Positions 1 to 8,201 of a stretch of DNA of 44,540 bases are shown piece by piece. The notes under the pieces were generated by a model. It was not told the origin of the DNA and did not search any database. It worked only from the letters and a program-made list of their open reading frames with translations. Source of the DNA: Bacteroidota bacterium (GTDB lineage Bacteria; Bacteroidota; Ignavibacteria; Ignavibacteriales; Ignavibacteriaceae); contig JADFLR010000034.1 of assembly GCA_022564295.1 (NCBI GenBank), positions 1 to 44,540 on the forward strand, given 5' to 3'. The translations under genes and the position numbers were made by a program. Each line of letters begins with the position of its first letter. Position 1 is the stretch's first letter.

Positions 1-295
1 GATTAAGGTTTGTCTGCGGTATGTTCCAGTGAAGATTATTTTTACCGGTTTGAATAGTATTGGTCCCTTCAACTTTGATATTGCCATCAATTGAAGATGC
101 CGTAAAGTAAGATAACCCGGCTAATATTGTTACTTTGTTTGTATCTGATTCTGATAAAAATAGGGGAGGAATATGAAGATTTCCTTCTGCGCGCCCATAA
201 ACAAATGGGGGAGGAGATGGTGGCCCGCCTCCGAATCCAAACACAGTAGAGAAAAAGAGGGCTAGAAAAATTATTATTTTTTTAATGATTTTCAT
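1..295 (-). CDS. Exported protein of unknown function, 3' end outside window
   Basis: The frame is open from an ATG at 293-295 to the window edge, giving about 98 residues of the N-terminus. A good GGAGG ribosome site lies 7 bases before the ATG. The protein starts with two lysines, a hydrophobic stretch and a small-residue/Gly-Pro segment (GFGGGPPSPPP), which looks like a signal peptide with a flexible mature start. What follows is polar and beta-prone, and I recognise no family. It has its own promoter with an 11-bp-repeat operator at 344-396, so it is probably co-regulated with the genes at 3122-4222, 7473, 8202 and 13737. The coding call is firm; the function is unknown. Confidence 0.75.
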   Translation of the reverse strand, partial: MKIIKKIIIFLALFFSTVFGFGGGPPSPPPFVYGRAEGNLHIPPLFLSESDTNKVTILAGLSYFTASSIDGNIKVEGTNTIQTGKNNLHWNIPQTNLN

Positions 296-343
296 TTTAT
301 GCCTCCAAAACAAATTTTATTTATTGTTATTAATTTCATATCC

Positions 344-396
344 ATAATAATTGGTAATGAGGATGGAGTTGTCATGGAAATGTCAAGGGATTGTAA
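344..396 (-). promoter_or_regulatory. Box A: 11-bp-repeat operator and promoter
   Basis: Read on the minus strand there are three consecutive 11-bp units. Unit 1 is TTACAATCCCT (386-396), unit 2 is TGACATTTCCA (375-385) and unit 3 is TGACAACTCCA (364-374). TGACAA of unit 3 can act as a -35. Seventeen bases on is ATTATT (346-351), with TATTAT overlapping it. Four other promoters in the window show the same layout. Head-to-tail repeats of about 11 bp overlapping a -35 are typical of OmpR/PhoB-class activators. It drives the gene starting at 295. Confidence 0.75.
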
Positions 397-490
397 AAAC
401 CTTTAACTGTGAAACGAAAGTCATTCTCATCATTTTAGTCTATCCAGATGAAGGATTAAACGTATCTAGATAAAAATTTATTTATTGGAA

Positions 491-829
491 CTACAATCTA
501 ATATCTACCCGAAACATAGGTAATACAAAAGTTGAAGTTGATGGATCCTTTAATTGCGTCTCGAAATAAAATCTTGCACCTAGCAGAACCCTGCTGTTCT
601 CACCGATATTAAAATAAATTCCGGAAGTAAAATTGATAAATCCTGCGGAGCTTTCGCCTCTGAAGTCTTCCGTAATAACTATTCCAGTTGGGAATAATAG
701 CAGAAAGTTATAATATCTTGTATTAGGAGTTTGAGGTCCGAAATCGTAAAGAGTCTGGATGCTGCAGCCTGCGTTAATAAACAAATTTACCTGCCAGGAT
801 TTATATGCTGTGTTGCAAGTAAAATTCAA
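491..829 (-). CDS. Small beta-strand-rich protein, possible remnant of an outer-membrane protein
   Basis: This is a 112-residue frame with a TTG start and a GGAGG three bases upstream. No ATG is available, and the frame stays open for about 22 more codons upstream without a conventional start. The protein has no signal peptide but is full of alternating beta-type segments and ends in a strand-like MFRVDIRL, as the last strand of an outer-membrane barrel would. I recognise no family. It lies 106 bases downstream of the Asp-box protein and could be co-transcribed. Lack of a signal peptide, weak start and short length suggest the C-terminal remnant of a longer barrel protein, though a genuine small protein is possible. 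Confidence 0.4.
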   Translation of the reverse strand: MNFTCNTAYKSWQVNLFINAGCSIQTLYDFGPQTPNTRYYNFLLLFPTGIVITEDFRGESSAGFINFTSGIYFNIGENSRVLLGARFYFETQLKDPSTSTFVLPMFRVDIRL

Positions 830-935
830 AGACCTCCAAATCAGTAAGATTTTTTGAAATTCTTTACTGATATCAGTTTCACAGCGATTCGTTCATTTCC
901 TAAAAACCTGTCTTCCAGCCAGATCTCCGTCGTGA

Positions 936-3053
936 TTAACGAAGAAGGATCATCTTCTTAGTATCAACATATTCCCCGGTTTTCAATTGATAAAAATATA
1001 CTCCACTCGGAATATCAATTGCATTCCATTCAACTTCATAAGTGCCTGCAGGTTTTTCTTCGTTAACAATAGTTGCAATTTCTTTTCCTAAAACATCATA
1101 AACCTTCAAACTAACAAATTGCCTATTGCTTACTGAATACTGAATACTGGTTAATGGGTTGAACGGGTTGGGGTAGTTTTGTTCCAGAAAAAAACCGGTT
1201 ACTGAACCAGTTTGATTAGCATTAAAAATTCCGGTCGTTATGTCCCTGCGATATATGCCATTACCAAAAGTACCCGCAAACAAATAATTTTCTGGCGAGC
1301 TTTCCATCGAAAATACAAAATGATTGACCAAGCCATCATTTATCTGTATCCAATCATCCCCGTTATTTGTTGATTTAAACACTCCCTGACCAAAAGTACC
1401 AACAAAGATATTGTTAAGAATATCGACAGATAGAGTCCTTACAGATTCAGGATTTAATAGTCTATTAGTAACTGCCTCCCAGGAATTACCGTCATCAGTA
1501 GAGCGGAAAACACCGCTATCTGTAGCAGCAAAAATATAATCATTTGTAGTAATTACAATATCGGTGATGGTATTAGTGGAGATGCCAGCACCTACAGGAG
1601 ACCAGGAATCTCCGCTGTTAGTTGAGAAGAAAATACCGTTAGAGGCAGTAACTGCGAACAAGTGGTCACTGGAATTCAGTGCCATTTTTCCAATATCTTC
1701 ATTTGTAAGTCCACTTTGATTCCAGTTTCCACCGTTGTCTGTAGAACGAAATATTCCTTCATCCGTTCCGGCAAATATCTGCTCTGCCGAATTGGATTTA
1801 AACACATTTACAGTATTGTTGGGCAGGGCGTCAGTAATCCAGGAGCTTCCCTCGTCAGTGGAACGGAATATACCGTTCAGCGAACCACACAACAAATCAC
1901 CAGATGGTATTTCAATAATGTCGAATACAATAGTATTTTCGATTCCGTCATTAACCCGTTCCCAAATTCCTCCGTTATCCAGCGAGCGGAAAAGTATGCC
2001 CCTTGTGAATTCCCAAAACGTTTCAGCGAATAAAGTTCCCTGAGTAAAACTGATAGAAGCAATGAAGGAACCTGGTACCCCGAAAAGGTGCCAGTCATTT
2101 CCATTATTGGTTGTGCGAAACAGTCCGTGTTCTGTTCCGGCAAAAACATCACCTGCAGAGTTGGTTGTGATATAACGCAGATTGAGACTGTCTGCCAATC
2201 CCTGGTTTACTTTTTCCCAGCTAACACCGCTATTCGTGGAACGGTAAACACCGTCTCTGTCTCCTGAGTTATCCCATACTCCTGCATATAATTGATTACC
2301 CGGCGAAGCGGTAAAGAATTGAACCACATAGACGCTGTCCGGTAAGATATGGAAAAGTGACCAGCTATCGCCGTTGTCAGTCGAAAGGTAAACACCGGAA
2401 GTTCCCGCAAAAATTTGATTCTGACTATCTATGCTTAAAGAACTTATACCTGAAGTTAGGTTCGTCTGTGTCCAATGATCTCCACCGTCAATCGATATGT
2501 GAACGCCGTCAAAATTTCCTGCAAACAGATTGCCTTGTGAGTTTTCTGCTAATGATGAAATTCCGAACAAAGGTGTTGTGGGCTGCTGCCAAGTTGTGCC
2601 GTCATCAGTTGAAATATAAAGTTCTCCGGAATAAGCAGCGAAGATGCGGTCTGATGAATCGATAAACAGTAAGGTGATGTGAATATCTTCACCTGCCAAT
2701 GCTGTTGGTATCCAGTTGTCACCATTATCGGTAGATAAATAAACACCAGCGTGAGTACCTGCGAAAATCCAATCCATAGAATTAATTGCAATTGCCCTAA
2801 CTGCTTCAAAGAAAACAGAATCTGAATCTATAGGTAATCCGGAAGTAACCGGTAGCCAGATGTCAGCGGTTCCATCCGATCTGAAAATACCGGAAGTCGA
2901 TGTTCCAGCAAAGACATTCCCATTTGATTGAAAAGCAACTGCTTCGACTTCTCCACCAAAGGGTCCGTTGGTAGATTCCCAGAAATTTGTTTGTGCTTTG
3001 GTTTGAACTGTAATAGCCGCAACCAACATAAATAGTACAGATAACTTTTTCAT
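936..3053 (-). CDS. Secreted Asp-box (BNR-type) repeat protein with type IX-like sorting domain
   Basis: A protein of about 705 residues, taking the ATG at 3053 as start: an AAGGA site lies just upstream, and the signal peptide begins there (MKKLSVLF, ending near KAQ). The body is a run of repeats of the form STDNGxxW preceded by xIFAGT. These are Asp-box hairpins as in sialidases and Vps10/photosystem-stability-type beta-propellers, here probably one or two large propellers. The last ~85 residues are the sorting domain: NYPNPFNP, then VYDVLGKE, then SGVYFYQ and a KKMILLR end, marking export by a type IX-like system and surface attachment. No sialidase active-site set is evident. It starts 68 bases after the gene at 3122-4222 and probably shares its promoter. 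Ligand unknown. Confidence 0.85.
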   Translation of the reverse strand: MKKLSVLFMLVAAITVQTKAQTNFWESTNGPFGGEVEAVAFQSNGNVFAGTSTSGIFRSDGTADIWLPVTSGLPIDSDSVFFEAVRAIAINSMDWIFAGTHAGVYLSTDNGDNWIPTALAGEDIHITLLFIDSSDRIFAAYSGELYISTDDGTTWQQPTTPLFGISSLAENSQGNLFAGNFDGVHISIDGGDHWTQTNLTSGISSLSIDSQNQIFAGTSGVYLSTDNGDSWSLFHILPDSVYVVQFFTASPGNQLYAGVWDNSGDRDGVYRSTNSGVSWEKVNQGLADSLNLRYITTNSAGDVFAGTEHGLFRTTNNGNDWHLFGVPGSFIASISFTQGTLFAETFWEFTRGILFRSLDNGGIWERVNDGIENTIVFDIIEIPSGDLLCGSLNGIFRSTDEGSSWITDALPNNTVNVFKSNSAEQIFAGTDEGIFRSTDNGGNWNQSGLTNEDIGKMALNSSDHLFAVTASNGIFFSTNSGDSWSPVGAGISTNTITDIVITTNDYIFAATDSGVFRSTDDGNSWEAVTNRLLNPESVRTLSVDILNNIFVGTFGQGVFKSTNNGDDWIQINDGLVNHFVFSMESSPENYLFAGTFGNGIYRRDITTGIFNANQTGSVTGFFLEQNYPNPFNPLTSIQYSVSNRQFVSLKVYDVLGKEIATIVNEEKPAGTYEVEWNAIDIPSGVYFYQLKTGEYVDTKKMILLR

Positions 3054-3121
3054 TATGTCCTTCATTAATTAGTTTATTTATTAATTATTGGTGCAGTCTA
3101 TAAAAGGACTGCACCTTGTTA

Positions 3122-4222
3122 TTATTTAAGCAATATCATTTTTTTAGTCTCAATAAAAGAACCTGCTTGAAGTCTGTAGAAATAAACTCCGCTTGGTAAA
3201 CCAACCGCATTCCATTCAAACTCATAAGTGCCGGTTGTTAATTCCTTATCTAACAGCACAACTACTTCTTCACCTAAAGCATTATAAATTTTAAGTGTAG
3301 CATAAACTGAAGAGGGAAGTGAAAATTTTATTATTGTACTAGGGTTAAACGGGTTTGGATAGTTTTGTTCTAGGGCAATTTCTTCCGGTAAAAATACTTT
3401 TCCATCATCCACGGAAGTAATAATAACAGAGTCAATCTTAGTTATTAATCCCGGTATAAAGAACGGGTCGATTTCTAAAACTGACAGATCAACATTTGTT
3501 GCCGGGATAACTCCCTGGACAATCCAGTATTCTTCGGCAATCCAGATAGAATCATTCAGAAAAAAAATTGGTATCACAATTGGAGGAAGCGGTGGTGGAG
3601 GTATTATTAGATAGCTGATTCCGAATTTTCTTACAAACTTTTTACAATTAAAGTCACCGATAGGTGTTGATATGGAATCATCCGGAAGTCTTTCTCCTAG
3701 AACCTCAAGCCTTAACGGCAGAGTTAGTCCATCAATAGTAACTGAAGTATCAAACTGGAGAATTGTGTACTCATCATTAATGGTTTGGTCGAACCGATAT
3801 ACAGAATACCATTCTTCCAACGAGTTGAATAATTCTGCGAAACTAAAATTTGGATTGTTTAATACTGAATCAAGAACCGAGAGGAGAATCCCGAGGTATC
3901 CAACATTAAAATATTCATATCCATCGGGACCTGAAAAATGGAAGAACAATGAATCAAGATAAGACTGAAAACGGATAGTTTCTGCCGGACCTGATTTGGT
4001 CTGGACTATTTTGGCAAGCTTACCCTCGTAATTACTTTCCGTAATAAATAAGTCATGCCTATAATATCTAAGTGTTTCAATTTCATTGTTTACTGAATCT
4101 AAGGGGGTTACTTGGTATTCCCACCTTAAGCCTGGTTGCTCCGGAAAATAATCGCTTGCCTGCTGTGCGTGGTTATTTTCAAAGATAATTAGTAATAAAA
4201 GAAAGTAAATAAATCTCTTCAT
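3122..4222 (-). CDS. Secreted protein of unknown function with type IX-like sorting domain
   Basis: A 366-residue protein with an N-terminal signal peptide (MKRFIYF, hydrophobic core, cleavage near NHAQ) and an AGGAGG-like site before the ATG. The middle (about 25-270) is beta-rich and opens with YFPEQPGLRWEYQV. Proteins starting this way occur as exported proteins in this group, but I cannot assign a function. A proline-rich loop (IIPPPPLPPI) lies near residue 210. The C-terminal ~85 residues are a sorting domain (NYPNPFNPST, IYNALGEEV, SGVYFYRLQ, TKKMILLK). It is the first gene after box B and is followed closely by the Asp-box protein, so the pair probably forms a surface operon under the repeat operator. 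Confidence 0.8.
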   Translation of the reverse strand: MKRFIYFLLLLIIFENNHAQQASDYFPEQPGLRWEYQVTPLDSVNNEIETLRYYRHDLFITESNYEGKLAKIVQTKSGPAETIRFQSYLDSLFFHFSGPDGYEYFNVGYLGILLSVLDSVLNNPNFSFAELFNSLEEWYSVYRFDQTINDEYTILQFDTSVTIDGLTLPLRLEVLGERLPDDSISTPIGDFNCKKFVRKFGISYLIIPPPPLPPIVIPIFFLNDSIWIAEEYWIVQGVIPATNVDLSVLEIDPFFIPGLITKIDSVIITSVDDGKVFLPEEIALEQNYPNPFNPSTIIKFSLPSSVYATLKIYNALGEEVVVLLDKELTTGTYEFEWNAVGLPSGVYFYRLQAGSFIETKKMILLK

Positions 4223-4321
4223 AACAAACCTCCTTGTTTTTAATAAAAATTTTCTTTGTCGAAATCCTTATCCATTTGTTCCATTTCTCAATATATGTCA
4301 ATTGTCCTTAATTTCATTTCC

Positions 4322-4374
4322 ATAATAATTAGTAAAAAGGATAGAGTTGTCATGGAATTGTCATGGAATTGTAA
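4322..4374 (-). promoter_or_regulatory. Box B: 11-bp-repeat operator and promoter (most regular copy)
   Basis: On the minus strand: unit 1 TTACAATTCCA (4364-4374), unit 2 TGACAATTCCA (4353-4363), unit 3 TGACAACTCTA (4342-4352). Units 1 and 2 differ at only one or two positions, so this is the cleanest copy. TGACAA of unit 3 is followed 17 bases later by ATTATT (4324-4329). The stretch continuing downstream to about 4309 is nearly identical to that after box A. It drives the sorting-domain gene starting at 4222 and probably the Asp-box gene after it. Confidence 0.8.
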
Positions 4375-4451
4375 AATATTTACAGGAATTGAGAATTAAT
4401 ATTTATCAAGAATTGATAGAAATGTTGAAAAGGAAGTAAAAAATTAAGAGT

Positions 4452-7109
4452 CTAAAAAGAATACTTAAGACGTAGAATCGCCAATCTGCCAATTTCCGGA
4501 ACAGCTATAAATTCCCGATGTAAATTGTTCAGGACGTTTTGTATTGAGAGAGCCAGCTCAAAACTACGATTGAATGGCAATTTGTAACTTGCATTTATAT
4601 CCACTACAAAATAAGAGGGTACAGTACCTCTTCCAACTCCGGATACAACAGGGAAGCTATCAATATAGCGCAAGCGAAGCTGGCTGTTCAAACCAAGCTC
4701 CCAATTATTATAATGTACAGTCACTCCAATTTTATGTTTTGGCGCATTCAATGCTACGTCTTCGGGTTCCCCAACTTCTCTTTCCCAAAAATTCTCGCTA
4801 ACATAACTGTAGTTACCTCTGAATGACCAATATCCTAAAGTATAATAAGTCAGACTTAATTCCACACCATAGTGCGATACATTACCATAGGTTCTCGTAG
4901 TTACAAGCAAATCAGCTGGATTACCTTCCTCAGGTGTTACAGTTCCTACGGGAATTCTTTTACTAATAAAATCAGCTAACTCCATTGCATCTTCAGAAGG
5001 CATAAAGTTACTCAAATACACTGCAAGAGAAGTAGGTTCAAAGAAAACATTTGGTGTTTCAACAACGTAGGGAGCTATAAAATTTATGTTGTTTTCATAA
5101 TAAATATTTGTACCTATAACAAGTTTCTCACTTACATTACCAATGTACCCAATTTCAAATGCAGTTGTACGCTGTGGTTCAAGAGGTGCAATATCTATAA
5201 CATCATCAGGAGAGGCGGCTACAAACTCTCCGGTATTTGTATCGAGCAACTTAAGTATTGACCCAACCTGTTCTGAATTAGGGGGTGGCAATGCTGAGAG
5301 ATCGATGCCTTCCTGTGCTAAAAGAGATACAACAACATCCCACATTTGTGTTGCTTCAGCCGGTAGATCCAACGGGTCAGGCATAAATGGCGATTGCATA
5401 TACAATCCTCCGATACCACCATTTTCATCCCTTCTGAAATTATAACCAGTTTCCGGTACACCACGTAACCGAGCTCGATAGGGATCCAGTTCTGGTGAAC
5501 TAACATCAAAATCGAAGAAGAAATCTCCTGTTTCAGGAGTTTGATATGCTCTGTTAAATGTTATCCGAAAAGTGTTATTTTCATTTGCCCGGTAAACTAT
5601 TGCAGCCCGGGGTGAGAACACGATATCCTGTAGTCGGCTGTTTTCATCAACACGTGCTGCAAGGATTAATTTTAATTTTGAGGATAGAATTGTTTCAGAT
5701 TGTAGATAGACACCAATTTCATTTATATCATCATTATCTTCATTGCTCCCATGCAAAGTGCTTTGTGTATTTGGTCTGGTTAATAATAAATCAGCACCAT
5801 AAGTGAAATGTTGACGTTCATTAATTAAAGTGAACCCGTGCTGGATCTGCGCAACGAGCAAACTTGAATTATCAATTAAGAGATCACCATTTCGTAAAAA
5901 AAATGATTCTCCGGCATCACTGCGATTGAAATATACCTGGGCAAAAAGTGCTTTATAACTTAATCTACCCTGTATGTAACTAGAAGTCCAGTCTATTGCC
6001 TGAACAGCGCTGGCTCCTGTAATCTCGATATCACTGATCCTGGAAATCCCACCGGATAGTATAGCAGTAAAGTCGTTAGTTAAAAGAAAATCAAAACGGG
6101 CATCAGCACTGATTTTTTCAACATCGAAGTCTCTTTCATTTGCAATTTTCCCACCCTCATCAATTCTGCCTTCACTTGTTTGAACACCCTTGGTAATTGA
6201 ATCAGGTTCAGCCGGATCGAAATATTTCCAATCATTTCCCTGATAGTATTGACCGGAAATTTTATAGCCAATTTGCTGATTAATAATACCGGCGTGCCTA
6301 AACGAAGCTAAAAATAAACTTCGTTCTCCTCCCCCAATTGTTACAGTGGTTCCTTGAGAACTAAAAGGTGATCTTGTAATTATATGCATCACACCTCCGG
6401 CAGAATTTGGCCCGTATAAAGCCGAGCCAGGACCCAATACCAATTCAATACGCTCGATATCATCATCGATAGTTGGAATAAGGTTATAAACATTAAACCG
6501 AAGAGATGGAACCTGTGCAAGACGGTTATCTATGAGAACCAATAGGCGAGAGGAGATTGCACCATTAAAACCACGTATTACAACACGGTCCTGATTTAAT
6601 CCCGTACTCACTACATCAACCGCTGTTAATCCTTTTAAATGTTCGGTTGTTACTAAGGTTGGATTTGATTCAATATCCGTTGATTTAAGCACAATTACTG
6701 CTGCGGGGGCTTCAGTAACTTTTTCGGGACGACGTGAAGCAGTAACAACCACTGGATTCATTTCAATCCCTGTTGGTATTAATTCAACATTTAATAATTT
6801 CGTTTCATAAGCAGCAAGTACAATATCTTTTATGATTTTACTTTTATAACTGATGAAGGTAATGGATAGAGTGTAACTGTCCGCCGGGAGATCCTGAATT
6901 TTATATTCACCTTTTGAATTTGTAGAGGTTCCTTTTCTGAATTCTCCGGAGGTTATAATAACATTTGCACCAGCGAGTTCTTCGTTGGTCTTTGCATCAG
7001 TTATTATCCCATGTAATAAGGCGACTTGTCCAAAAGATTTTGTTGATGAAAATATTATTATTGATGATAGAATCAAAGCGGTCAGGATCCATTGTGCTTT
7101 ATGTCTCAT
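4452..7109 (-). CDS. TonB-dependent outer-membrane receptor with carboxypeptidase-regulatory N-domain
   Basis: About 885 residues from the ATG at 7109, chosen because an AAAGG site precedes it and the signal peptide begins there (MRHKAQWILTALIL, cleavage near SFGQ). Order of parts: a CarboxypepD_reg-like beta-sandwich (HGIITDAKTNEELAGANV), then the plug (TASRRPEKVTEAPAAV; VVIRGFNGAISSRLLVLID; LGPGSALYGPNSAGGVMHI), then a large beta-barrel ending in the typical aromatic LRLKYSF. It imports or binds a ligand at the outer membrane using TonB energy. The substrate cannot be read from sequence; there is no SusD partner next to it, so a SusC role is unlikely. A siderophore, vitamin or oligopeptide role is possible. 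It is divergent from the lipoprotein at 7473 and carries no clear 11-bp box of its own. Confidence 0.9.
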   Translation of the reverse strand: MRHKAQWILTALILSSIIIFSSTKSFGQVALLHGIITDAKTNEELAGANVIITSGEFRKGTSTNSKGEYKIQDLPADSYTLSITFISYKSKIIKDIVLAAYETKLLNVELIPTGIEMNPVVVTASRRPEKVTEAPAAVIVLKSTDIESNPTLVTTEHLKGLTAVDVVSTGLNQDRVVIRGFNGAISSRLLVLIDNRLAQVPSLRFNVYNLIPTIDDDIERIELVLGPGSALYGPNSAGGVMHIITRSPFSSQGTTVTIGGGERSLFLASFRHAGIINQQIGYKISGQYYQGNDWKYFDPAEPDSITKGVQTSEGRIDEGGKIANERDFDVEKISADARFDFLLTNDFTAILSGGISRISDIEITGASAVQAIDWTSSYIQGRLSYKALFAQVYFNRSDAGESFFLRNGDLLIDNSSLLVAQIQHGFTLINERQHFTYGADLLLTRPNTQSTLHGSNEDNDDINEIGVYLQSETILSSKLKLILAARVDENSRLQDIVFSPRAAIVYRANENNTFRITFNRAYQTPETGDFFFDFDVSSPELDPYRARLRGVPETGYNFRRDENGGIGGLYMQSPFMPDPLDLPAEATQMWDVVVSLLAQEGIDLSALPPPNSEQVGSILKLLDTNTGEFVAASPDDVIDIAPLEPQRTTAFEIGYIGNVSEKLVIGTNIYYENNINFIAPYVVETPNVFFEPTSLAVYLSNFMPSEDAMELADFISKRIPVGTVTPEEGNPADLLVTTRTYGNVSHYGVELSLTYYTLGYWSFRGNYSYVSENFWEREVGEPEDVALNAPKHKIGVTVHYNNWELGLNSQLRLRYIDSFPVVSGVGRGTVPSYFVVDINASYKLPFNRSFELALSIQNVLNNLHREFIAVPEIGRLAILRLKYSF

Positions 7110-7276
7110 CTGTACCGACCTTTCTTTTCTGAATAAGTTAATCGATGAACAATATATTAATCCAGTAAACTGAAAATAATTATTCCACACAATGGGAAAT
7201 TAAGGGTAATGGATAAACCAGTAAAATCAAAATCTTACTCTACAATTTCAACACGATGTGCAGATATTCAGATTTA

Positions 7277-7292
7277 GTTAACAATAGTTAAC
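7277..7292. promoter_or_regulatory. Paired GTTAAC palindromes, candidate operator
   Basis: Two copies of the palindrome GTTAAC (7277-7282 and 7287-7292) sit 10 bp apart in the gap between the divergent TonB receptor and lipoprotein genes. One helical turn of spacing suits a dimeric or tandem regulator. It lies about 70 bases from box C and could serve either gene. No binding protein can be assigned. Confidence 0.35.
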
Positions 7293-7362
7293 ATCGAATT
7301 ATTTTTTGCCAATAGCAAGCAAAATAAGTTTGCTGGAAGCGATAATGGCCATTACAACTTTT

Positions 7363-7435
7363 TTACAATTCTGTTGCAAAAGTTTTACTTCATTTTGACA
7401 TTTAGGTGACAACTCCAGATTAATAATGGATTATG
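7363..7435 (+). promoter_or_regulatory. Box C: extended 11-bp-repeat operator (five units) and promoter
   Basis: Five 11-bp units follow each other in register: TTACAATTCTG (7363-7373), TTGCAAAAGTT (7374-7384), TTACTTCATTT (7385-7395), TGACATTTAGG (7396-7406) and TGACAACTCCA (7407-7417). The last unit supplies TGACAA (7407-7412); ATTATG follows after 17 bases (7430-7435). The first unit matches unit 1 of box D exactly. It precedes the lipoprotein gene at 7473. Confidence 0.75.
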
Positions 7436-7472
7436 TTTCATCACAAACGATAACATTAGAAGGAGATGTAAA

Positions 7473-7871
7473 ATGTTAAAGAAGATTTTGATATACATAA
7501 TACTATTTTCATTTCTTCATTTGGTAGGTTGTTATTCAACTTCAATTATGAACCCCGCTCAATATCAAGAGCTTAAAGACCATACCGATCAGCCTGATGA
7601 AATCATAGTAAATTTCTATAATAATGAAAAATACAAATTTGCCAGAGGACATTACTTTATAATAAACGATACTCTTGGTGGCGAAAGGTTTGCAATAAAA
7701 AGTGAAATTGAGGAGCCTTATATGAGCAAAATTCCTCTTTCACGAATTGGGTCAATAACAGTTGAAGAAGTGGATAGTGAAAAAACACCTTCTTTAGTGG
7801 AGGAAATTATTGGAATAACGCTTGTAATTATTGCAATTTTCTTTTTATGGAACATTAGTTTTAATAAATAA
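7473..7871 (+). CDS. Small lipoprotein with C-terminal membrane segment, unknown function
   Basis: A 132-residue protein with a strong AGAAGGAGA ribosome site. The N-terminus has a lysine pair, a hydrophobic core and a lipobox LVGC, so Cys20 is probably lipidated. The mature part is beta-rich (EIIVNFYNNEKYKFARGHYFI; IPLSRIGSITVEEVD), which reads like a short domain mapping a value to a structural strand pattern. Residues about 106-128 form a hydrophobic segment (EEIIGITLVIIAIFFLW). A lipid anchor plus a terminal transmembrane helix is unusual for so small a protein. It is transcribed from box C. I recognise no family; similar small lipoproteins are common in Bacteroidota. Confidence 0.8.
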   Translation: MLKKILIYIILFSFLHLVGCYSTSIMNPAQYQELKDHTDQPDEIIVNFYNNEKYKFARGHYFIINDTLGGERFAIKSEIEEPYMSKIPLSRIGSITVEEVDSEKTPSLVEEIIGITLVIIAIFFLWNISFNK

Positions 7872-8030
7872 ATCTGCCAATGATTCTGCAAAGTTAAGAT
7901 TAACGAATTTCATCATCCTTTAATTGTCGGAAGGTGAGGTCAAAAAAAAATTGAAAAAATATTTTATAATGTGCGAGGGTATCTCACCCACAAAGCCGAC
8001 GTCCCCTTTGCGCCCCATACTCCCTCCAAT

Positions 8031-8080
8031 CAGGTTGAAAATTCTCATCAACTTTCAGGTTAAAAATCTCAATCAAATCT
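8031..8080. repeat. Imperfect 25-bp tandem duplication upstream of box D
   Basis: Two adjoining 25-bp copies, 8031-8055 and 8056-8080, both begin CAGGTT and continue with an AAAAT..CTCA..CAA pattern. They differ by a few substitutions. The second copy ends three bases before the first unit of box D, so the array could extend the regulator-binding region or simply be a local slippage product. The rest of the 330-base gap (7872-8030) shows no convincing gene. Confidence 0.55.
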
Positions 8081-8083
8081 ATT

Positions 8084-8134
8084 TTACAATTCTGTGACAT
8101 TTCCATGACAACTCCCACAAATTAAAGATATAGA
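8084..8134 (+). promoter_or_regulatory. Box D: 11-bp-repeat operator and promoter
   Basis: Unit 1 is TTACAATTCTG (8084-8094), unit 2 TGACATTTCCA (8095-8105), unit 3 TGACAACTCCC (8106-8116). TGACAA (8106-8111) is separated by exactly 17 bases from TATAGA (8129-8134), a good -10. It precedes the gene at 8202. Confidence 0.8.
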
Positions 8135-8201
8135 TTAAAATCAAAGGAAATTAAGATTGTAGTTTGAAAGGATTCATAAATATTTTGAGGAAGATTAGCA
8201 A

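Noticed and set aside
1662-2043. Plus-strand ORFs opposite the Asp-box protein
   Set aside because: They are shadow frames created by the repeats of the minus-strand gene and lack ribosome sites and family features.
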